Below the pieces are notes generated by a model. That model was not told the origin of the DNA. It saw only the letters and a list, made by a program, of their open reading frames with translations, and made no database searches. A stretch of DNA of 64,000 nt, from the NCBI GenBank assembly GCA_000827265.1, contig KN834749.1:485500-549499 (forward strand), read 5' to 3'. Positions 56,134-64,000 of the stretch are shown one piece after another. The stretch is from Collybiopsis luxurians FD-317 M1 (taxonomy: Eukaryota; Basidiomycota; Agaricomycetes; Agaricales; Omphalotaceae). Made by a program: the position numbers and the translations under genes. Position 1 is the stretch's first letter; each line of letters starts with the position of its first letter.

Positions 56134-58331
56134 AGCTTCCCTGCGTCGCTTATTGGCTACCGGGATTCTTCAAAAAAAAGTGTTACGGATTTTCATCCGT
56201 GCACACCAAAAACAGACTAACGAGTTCTAATTTCCTGTCTCCGTAAGGACAGGTGACACTGCTTTGATTTATGACACGGACTATCGCATTTTTTATATCA
56301 CGCATCTATCCCCTCCCCTTTCTATAATGTGGTTTTCCGCCGTTGATGACGGATGGCCTTGTTACCTCTGCTCTAATTGTTTCCTGCAGCTGTTATGCGG
56401 CGGCTTGTTTCTGCCGCCCAGTCTTTGTTCCTCTTGGTCTCCCCGCTTTGAGGTCGGGACAGACTGGACTCAAGACTGTCGATCTGACGCTTAATCCTCG
56501 AGGGGAATTTGGCACTCTAGACGACTACGATGGATGACACGGACATCGGTAGATGACATGTTTCGGGCGACGACAACGACGCAGGACTCGAGTAGCTGCT
56601 TGAGGCGTTATACCTACCTCACCACTTGATTGTTGGTTTGACGGTAGTGCGCGCCTCGCCTGCTCGCAGCGCATTCCTGGACTTTCTTTTAAACCCTGTC
56701 GCTTTCTCCCGAACATCCCATCCCTGTCCTATACAACCTCCATACGCACGCTTGTAGGCGACCACTTTACTGTGGATCGTGCCTCGTATGCGTCCGATAC
56801 ACTGGCGTACTTCATCTTTGTTCCCTTTTTCTCTTACGGTCTGCATCAGCTTCTCATACTCTGCGGCGAAGCTTTCCACTGTCCAATATAGACAAGCACG
56901 GTAGCATCCGTTCCCGGCCTCGTCTCTACCCGGAAATCACTTTCTCATCATCGTTGCTGCTTTGTTACCGACCATCTAATTATGGAATGATTTATGTTTT
57001 GGATTGTACCAACGCCGTTTCTGCCACTACTTATGTCTTCTCTGGGGATCATGGCTCTGTTGAGCGCCTGATCAGCGTTTTGATAGTGCCATCCTCCTCC
57101 CTCTTTTTTTTGCATTACCCTTCCTCCCCACATCGCTTTTTATTCTCATACTCCCCGGCTCGCTCTGCTGAACATATCTTGGTCGACATTACTGTCAGCT
57201 ATGTACCCCTGGAAATCGCTGGGTGCCTAGTCAGCTATGGTTGGCCGAGGACAGCTTTGTGCATATGGATTGTCTTGCGGATTACACTCCTTCAATGAGC
57301 CCAAGTCGAGCGCGGGTCAAAGGAACGACGACGAAGAGTTGAAAATTCGATGTTGCTGTACGAGGCGTAATTCCATCTTCCTCCGCAGCCTTTCTTTGCC
57401 AGTCTCCCAAGAGGTGATGACGGCCAAGATAGATGTCTTGCGTGAGAGGAAGCGGGTTGCGGGATACGAATGTCGAACGCTCGAAGCCGCCACCATTTGT
57501 TCCCGCTTGTGTCGTTCCTCGCTCCAGTAGTTTGAGGAACGCCACTACCTTGTACCTCATTGATGTCGACTCTTCCTCGTTCTTCATCGCCGAATGGTCA
57601 ACATTCGCAAGTATAATTCACTGGTTACGCACATGTTCTTTATGCCTACCTATGTCTTTTTCCAAGCTTAGTTCGTTGCCGCTGGAGCCTTTTTTTGATT
57701 TTTTAAAACCCTTTTTGCGCTTGCGCATCAGTAGACTACATACGACCTGGGGGTCCGCTTTGTTCTGAAAGACAGACTCATCCTACCTACAAATTATGTT
57801 TGATCCATGCTCTTCGCCTTGATTGATCGTTTCAGTTCAATCCCTTTTGCTTTTAGTGATCATTAACGAGTAGATAGTTACATTTCTTGATTACGAGCGA
57901 ATGAAACGATTGCTTCACGAATGAACTAGACCCTTAAGCTCACGGAGCAAACATGTGTCCGGAAAAAGCACTGGATTAAACGGCCGTACTCCTCGTGTCC
58001 CATGGAGTTCCACGGTTCAACAACCCTGCACGCTTCATTATTCAGGGACAAAGAAGGTATGTTGTGTCACGATTTGAATTCTACCGCACCGAGAAGGAAT
58101 CCGTAGAATCTTTGTAGTCTTTACAGAAAATTGAAACCTCCCAAGAGGATTAATACATTGGTAGGTACTCCGAATCCCAAGTCAAACTGGCCCTGAAAGC
58201 CAAAATTAAGATGAACTTGGGGGTTGAAGAGACTCACGCTCCATCGATAAACTGTCGGCGTGTTACTGACTACACTAAGGGGAAAGATAGAAAATCTCTG
58301 TTCGGTCGCAGTAAACGAATATAACGCATGC
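56134..58331. other. 2.2-kb interval without a recognised gene
   Basis: T-rich on the plus strand, which would fit a long 3' untranslated region or a non-coding transcript of bHLH gene 2. Open frames (for example 56619-56879 minus, MESFAAEYEKLMQTVREKGN; 56954-57298 plus) show no family resemblance. SEC21 ends convergently at 58332. Confidence 0.4.
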
Positions 58332-61300
58332 TCAGCCTCCAACAGCGGCGAGGACCAGATCGCAGACCTCCTGTTTTTCTGCTCGTACACCCAACTCTAA
58401 CATCACCCCAGACCCTTGAGAAAAGGTCATCCGACACCGTGCCAAAACTTTTCCTCCGCCGCCAATAACCAAACCTGATAATTGAAGAACATGTACGGAT
58501 GTTGATTGCGGTATTTCGGTTCCCCCGAGAGGTTCCATCTTGAGTACCTCGATGATAGAATCGCACGCAGCTGGATGAGGACAAAACGGCAAGTTAAAAG
58601 AGGGAGAAGAAAGAACGCAGAGAAATTTAAGGTTACCTTTGAGACTGTCCATACTGGAAAGAGCAAAAGTTTCCACCGCACTAGGCCCAGTCCGCATACG
58701 ATCCCATTCAGAACCAAAGGTTGCATAGCTGGGTATGATGTAATCGCCGCCCGCGCTAACCTCGACGTCCTCGAGCGGGTATTCGTCTTCGTAGCCTTCT
58801 TCCTCGGGCTCTCCCGTAGAAGGATCAACCTCCTTGCTGATAAACTTGAGAGAACACGAGAACGATGCGAGAGCGAATTCTTCGGGATTTGTGCGAGTAA
58901 AGGATGAGTAGACTATGCCGGGAGAATTCGCGGGTGAAAGAGAAGGTATAGGGATGATAAAGTCCTCAACCAGTGATTCCGTGTCCTCCGATGGCTGCAT
59001 AATGACCGTAACGCCTTCCAAAACCGTATCTGGGAGAGTGTTTGATACGTTATACTAAGAGAGAAATTGTCAGACATTCTTGCGGGATCTGAAAGAGCAG
59101 AAGGCGCACCTGGAAAACGACATGTTCCTGGAAGATATGCTTGACGCAGGTAACCTGGTATTCTGTCTCGCTGTCGGTGAGTTGTATCGGAGTTGCGCTG
59201 CTGTTGAGCACCGGCCCGTACGAAGTAAATTCTGGCACCTCGGCGAGTTGTTGCGCATACGCAGTTTGCGTTTCTGCGGCAGTAGGAGGAGGCGGTGTAC
59301 TCGAGATGCGGCTGGTCGAAGGGGCTCCGATTGTTTCTAATGTGCTTGGACCTAGCAAAAAGTCAGCGGCATGCAGTAGACAATAATGATGAAGCTACGC
59401 ACGAGCAGCTTCTTGGGCCGCCTGACCGCGGCTGATCTTTGGGATTGAGGAAAGATCTATGGGCTGAGATGAAGCACCGGGATCTTGAACGTATGCGACA
59501 AGCTTCGACTCGAGAGCAGCCAGCGAAAAGACGGATTCTGTGAGTTGAGCCTCGTAAGAGAACGGACAACAATGAGGAAAATGCCCCTCACCTTCTTTTA
59601 CGTACGCATCGGCAAGAGTCTCCTCCCTCAAGGTCCTCAAATACAGGGCGGCACGATCACGCACTTCATCGTCGACATCATCAAGGCAGCTTTAGAAAAA
59701 GCGATGAGAAACAATATAAACAATATCGATGCCATTGAAGTCGATTCTCACCGGTTGAGCAGAACGTTGATGCTCTTTTTCAGACTAGAATCCTTCGAAT
59801 TGATACCGAATTTGGCCAAGCTAGACACGGCGGCAGCTCTGACGGTAGCATTCTCCAAAACAACACGGTTGTAGATGAACCTAATGTATTTGGTTGGCTG
59901 AGGGGATTTGGGGCCTTCCATACCGAGCAGATGCAAGATGCGAACAGACAATTTCGTGAATTCACAATCCTCAATGAACTCGCAAAGATGTGCGAGTGCC
60001 TGTTCTTTGCAATCCTTGATAAACTTGATCATATCGAACATTGCTTCAACAACAGCCCGCTTAAAGTCATAACCACCTTCATCGCGCAATACCCCGGAAA
60101 GGAAGGTAAGCATGGACACATGCTTCGAAGGGAATTTGAGGCAGAGCGAGCGAACGGCGTCAACAATGATAACCTTAAATTCGTCGCTGATTTCGGTCAT
60201 GAATCCGGTAATTTGTTTGATGAGGCGATCGACGGAAGCTTCATTGCCAGTCTGAAGGACACACTGTAAGCCTCGTAAATCAATTTTGGGCAATGAAAAT
60301 ATACCTTGAGTAATGTCGTTATCGCATATGTCGCGACGCTTCGGTTCTGGTCCGCAATCAGACTTTCCAAGTCAACATTGCAAGTAGCAACGCTGGCGGG
60401 ATGGATGAGCGCAAGCGAAGCAAGCGTTCGGGTAGCGGCGAATTTAAGGACGGGTTTTGGTGAAGACAGAAAGAGTTGGAGGACTGTATCCAATGTAAAT
60501 GGCCGTACAGACATATGAACAGTTGTTTAGACCTACCAGCAATAGGCTTTGTCAATTGCTGAGGTGTTACATTTCTCATTTCACAAATGGCGCGTGCGGC
60601 TTCAAAATTTACCATATCGCTCTTGTGTCTCAACCAGCCTTCCAACAAATCGAGCATTTGTCGTTGAGTACTATGAATAGAAAAACATTAATATAGGTCC
60701 AGTAGCTTGCAGATAAAAAACGAACTTGGGATCATCTTCCATGACTTTGGCAGCATAGCGAATAAGCATACAGAGAGCCATGGGATTTTTCAACGTCGTG
60801 CCAGCACCGGATTTGCCCCCTCCAAGCTGCTGGATCATTTTCGTGACCGCCATTCGATCTTGCTGACGAATGAGATATAAAAGTCCTAGAGCATGGTATT
60901 GCGTAGCGTAGCTGGATGAGGGGAGAGTTTGCTGTGTATTAGCAGAAGAACTGCCGCCAAAACCAAGGTATCCACTGCTTCCGCCCACATTGCCAAAGAA
61001 GGTAGAGGACGACTTGGCATTTACAGCTTCCTGAGCTTCGTTCACCCATCGTTTGACCACGTCCTTGGCGAAAGGGAAGAGATGGTAGGAAGACACCAAG
61101 GCGGCGGAGGAGATGGAAGGGTTACGATCAACGATGGCGGCTTTAAAGAACCGCTCTACTCCTTGAGCCATGGAAGGCTTTATATCGCGTCAGAAGGTAC
61201 AAAAGACGCGAGCGCAGGTTGTCCAACTCACATCAATGATTCGACAGAGAGCGCGGATAGCATTAGGACGGTAGATGACTTCAGAGTTTGGCTGCATGTC

Positions 61301-61690
61301 CTTCATGATACTGCTTGTAACCATGATTACATCCTCGGCAGTTGTTGCGAGTTCTTTAATCGCAAGATAGACGGCTTGACGAAGAGCACTCTGCAAGGAG
61401 GAATTTAGATCGTATTGGCCGTAAATAATATTATCTCGACATACATCTTTATGCTGAAAGAGTTTTGTAGTTCCAAAGAAGAGTGTAGTGGCTTCCTGGG
61501 TCCCAAAAGTTTCGCCGACAAAGAGTAGATAGACTATGCGAGTCAATAGAGCTCTGCATTTTCTAGGACTAATTGGAGATTCATTGAAGACGCGAGCTTC
61601 CTGGATGACAGTGGTTTTGTTATTGTAGTAGGAGCTAAGACCTGCTTCGTCCTCCTTCTTGGATTGGAAAGAGAGAGCGAACGAAGCCAT
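58332..61690 (-). CDS. SEC21: coatomer subunit gamma (COPI)
   Basis: Gamma-COP is part of the COPI coat for Golgi-to-ER and intra-Golgi traffic. The start at 61690 ([20 protein letters not shown] then [20 protein letters not shown]) matches family N-termini better than the in-frame ATG at 61756. The adaptin-like solenoid continues with [93 protein letters not shown] and [20 protein letters not shown]. After a linker the appendage domain has [37 protein letters not shown] and [20 protein letters not shown], ending [10 protein letters not shown]. About 920 residues in many exons. Confidence 0.94.
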
Positions 61691-62600
61691 CTCGAAGAGG
61701 CCGCTAAAAAAGTTTCTGTAGACTTTTTGCTGTGGACGTGGACGTGGACGTGCCACCTGTTAGACGCTGGTCAAATACACGACCAAATAATAATTACTGT
61801 TAAGCGCCCATCACTTTAGCACACACACAACAACCAATATTATATTTAACACAACGCGCCAGGGCAGAAACGAGTACAGGAATCGGTATGTAGATAAAGA
61901 GCGGAGAGGGTAGCGATAATCATGATTTCGTGAAAAGGTTGCCTCTAGAAAAAAAGTCCACCTATTTGCGCTCTTGGATACCCAACCAGATCTACCGCAG
62001 ACGCAGCGCCCTCTCTCATTTGCGCGCCCTCCGCCAAGGTTTGAACCAATTGCAAACCTGGGGAGGTGGAATATGAGAGGACTACAAAAGCGATAGCAAG
62101 TCAGAGAAACCCAAGTGAGAAGAAAAAGAAATGGGGAGGAATAAAAGGAACGTGGAAGGACGTGAATACTAGGAAAATCTGGAGAGAGGATCGGTGATGA
62201 CAACACGTATGTAAGGAAGAAGGTTCGTGTCAGGCAATAGCTTAAAAAACAGAAAACAGAATGAAATACGGGCGCTGGGAGGGGGACACATATTCATGAC
62301 GAGGATAGATAAGGAAAACAAGCAGCCAGTAATCCCTCCCTCTCCGAGGATCAGGAAGTAGAACTAGCGTGAAAAGAAACTAGCGTCCGTATTATACAGG
62401 CTTTTACAAGCCGAGTTAGGGAGCAATATAGATTCTGGAACCACTTCTTGCGCGAAAAACCACATCAAACCTCGGGCGGCAGCAATGTTGAGACGAATAT
62501 AGGAGATATAGAGCTGGCCAGCCAGGATTATCACGAGGTGCCGTTGGCGTATCCCCCCTACTGAGGTAGCGCCGCTCGAACTCGGCGTACCCCAGCGTCA
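61691..62600. other. spacer between CK1 3' end and SEC21 start
   Basis: Contains the SEC21 5' flank with a GGACGT hexamer repeated about three times near 61735-61755 and TAAGCGCC at 61801-61808. The remainder is purine-rich on the plus strand, consistent with pyrimidine-rich leader sequence for minus-strand SEC21 near 62000-62200. No gene seen. Confidence 0.45.
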
Positions 62601-64000
62601 TTAACCCAAGCCTCCAAACATGTCTATCTTCATGGCCTCCTCCTTCTCAGCATGCTCTCCTCCACCCACGAGCGGTCCACCGACTTCACCGGACCGGATA
62701 CCACGACCGACTGGGCGATACTCCAAAGCACCTTCCCCCCACCCCCACATCGCCCTAAACTCAAACGTGCAAAGCAAAACCAAACCGCCAAACCGTAAAA
62801 AGCCATTTACCAGAGCTCAGTTTCCCGACCACGGGTACCTCTCTGCTGGCCGACGGCGCCAGGGGCACCTTGTTGGGCCTGTCGCGTGTGAGAGCGAAGC
62901 CTTCAATTTAGAGTGTCAGAAAAGAAATATATATGAAAAAAGACTCGACGAACTTACATGCGATCACTCTGACGATGCTCGTCGTCTTCCTGGACAACCT
63001 TGCGACGTCCAGCAGTAGCCTTGCCACTGCTACCGTCCTCCTGGGTCCGCTGAACGGACCAGTCAAAGACATAGTCGTACTGGTATCCTTCGCGAACAAA
63101 GAGGTCCCGGAAGAGCTTACGTAGGTAAGAGTAATCAGGCTTGTCGTCAAAGCGAAGGGCACGAGTGTAGTTCAAGAAGATTCCGAATTCGTTAGGGAAT
63201 CCACGGCAAAGAAGATCGGTCGGTGTCGTCATCTTCTTTTCCATGATGCGATCGTACTTTTGCTTCTTGGTCGCAGCCTTGAGACCTTGCCAAGGGAGAG
63301 CACCGCGGAGGAAATACATAAGAACATAGGCAAGGGACTCGAGATCGTCACGACGAGCTTGTTCGACACCCAAGTGAGTGTTTATGGAAGTGTATCGAGC
63401 AGTTCCAGTCAAGTTCTTGTTCTCTCTGTACGGAATGTGAAGATGGGTCTTGGGGTCCCTGAACTTTTTAGCGAGACCAAAGTCAATGACATTGACCTGG
63501 TTGCCTCGCTTGCCAATACCCATCAAAAAGTTGTCAGGTTTAATGTCGCGATGAATGAAGTTGCGAGAATGGATGTATTCGATGCGAGAAATCTGATGGC
63601 ATAGCGTAAGCGCCTTGAAAGCTGTAAAAGAGAGGGTGCGGAAATGACTCACGAGCTGATCTGCCAGCAGCAGAACTGTCTTGAGACTGAACTTTCTATT
63701 GCAAAAGTTGAAGAGGTCCTCGAGGGAAGGACCTAAGAGGTCAAGAACCATAGCGTTGTAGTCGCATTCGGTTCCGAACCAGCGAACAAAGGGAACGCCG
63801 ACGCCACCAGCGAGCGTCTTGTACACCTTTGATTCGTACTCGAGCTGAGGGTGCTTGGCTTTGACAGATTCGAGTTTGATGGCAACCTCTTCGCCTGAGA
63901 TAATGTTGATCCCAAGGTAGATGTCCCCTGAGAAAAAAAAAGGTCAGAGAATGCAGTCAGGTGGAAGAAAAAGTGTGATACGCACCAAAGGAGCCCGAAC
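62601..64000 (-). CDS. casein kinase 1, 3' part (5' end outside window)
   Basis: A CK1 Ser/Thr kinase of the Hrr25/Hhp/CK1-delta type, acting in DNA repair, meiosis, trafficking and clock-like control. The Gly loop (GSFG) is at the window edge. [20 protein letters not shown] has the catalytic Lys. Further motifs are [20 protein letters not shown], the catalytic loop [28 protein letters not shown], and the CK1 signature [20 protein letters not shown] with [20 protein letters not shown]. The domain ends [13 protein letters not shown]. The tail was spliced by eye: HRQSDR joins to [15 protein letters not shown], and a second intron (GTAAATGG...TTTAG) leads to a last exon ending [14 protein letters not shown] at 62601. 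The kinase call is certain; the tail is less so. Confidence 0.92.

Noticed and set aside
56619..56879. Minus-strand 86-codon charged ORF (MESFAAEYEKLMQTVREKGN)
   Set aside because: Looks partly protein-like but has no recognisable family, promoter or introns; not strong enough to call a gene.
58121..58390. Minus-strand ORF overlapping the SEC21 3' end
   Set aside because: Different frame from SEC21 and beyond its natural stop; likely 3' untranslated sequence.
61811..62206. Minus-strand ORF upstream of SEC21
   Set aside because: Ser/Leu/Phe-rich translation of a pyrimidine-rich leader; no family resemblance.
1..64000. Search for transposase, reverse transcriptase, viral genes, CRISPR arrays or biosynthetic clusters
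   Set aside because: No open frame carries recognisable motifs of these systems. The single cyclodeaminase-family gene has no clustered tailoring enzymes.

Overview
The window is nuclear DNA from a filamentous basidiomycete, very probably an agaricomycete. Genes are dense and sit on both strands. They are cut by many GT-AG introns of about 45-70 nt, some bordering exons of only a few bases. It contains basidiomycete-type proteins: a DUF6535 membrane protein, a small Cys-rich GPI-anchor candidate, and a conserved multi-pass protein starting MWCDNC. I see no reverse transcriptase, integrase, transposase, viral gene, CRISPR array or bacterial operon. Protein assignments come from reading translated exons and recalling families; no search was run.

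Layout. 1-4.4 kb: 5' part of the 60S GTPase NOG1 (-), a decayed intron-containing copy of seryl-tRNA synthetase (+), and a gene-poor stretch with short inverted repeats. 4.4-8.5 kb: COP9 subunit CSN2 (-), head to head with a LAMTOR2-like Roadblock protein (+), then a PDSS2/Dlp1-like polyprenyl synthase partner (+). 8.8-12.3 kb: a DUF6535 membrane protein (-) and an unrecognised gene (+). 12.5-23.9 kb: NVJ2/TEX2-type SMP lipid-transfer protein and the PI3P 5-kinase FAB1, both on -. 24.3-30.8 kb: a very large TAF2 (-) carrying three C-terminal bromodomains. 31-33.7 kb: LTV1 (+) and a Cys-rich GPI-anchored candidate (-).

34.5-40.5 kb: two diverged paralogs of an unrecognised Gly-rich membrane protein bracket an ornithine cyclodeaminase-family gene, an unrecognised acidic protein and ORC2. 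40.6-47.2 kb: a tRNA-like element, MED11 (+), the DASH subunit DAM1 (-), a long disordered protein (+) and tubulin cofactor A (-). 48-56 kb: two paralogous bHLH transcription factors (+) about 6 kb apart, with a small membrane protein (+) and unrecognised coding-like sequence (-) between them. 58.3-64 kb: gamma-COP SEC21 (-) and the 3' part of casein kinase 1 (-).

Most genes are unrelated housekeeping functions: ribosome biogenesis, transcription, replication, the spindle, trafficking, and vacuole/endosome lipid signalling. The points most worth a second look are the TAF2-triple bromodomain fusion, the seryl-tRNA synthetase relic, the Gly-rich paralog pair, the bHLH pair with its coding-like interval, the 25-bp head-to-head gene pair, and short promoter words shared by several housekeeping genes. 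I did not find a clear novel multi-gene system.
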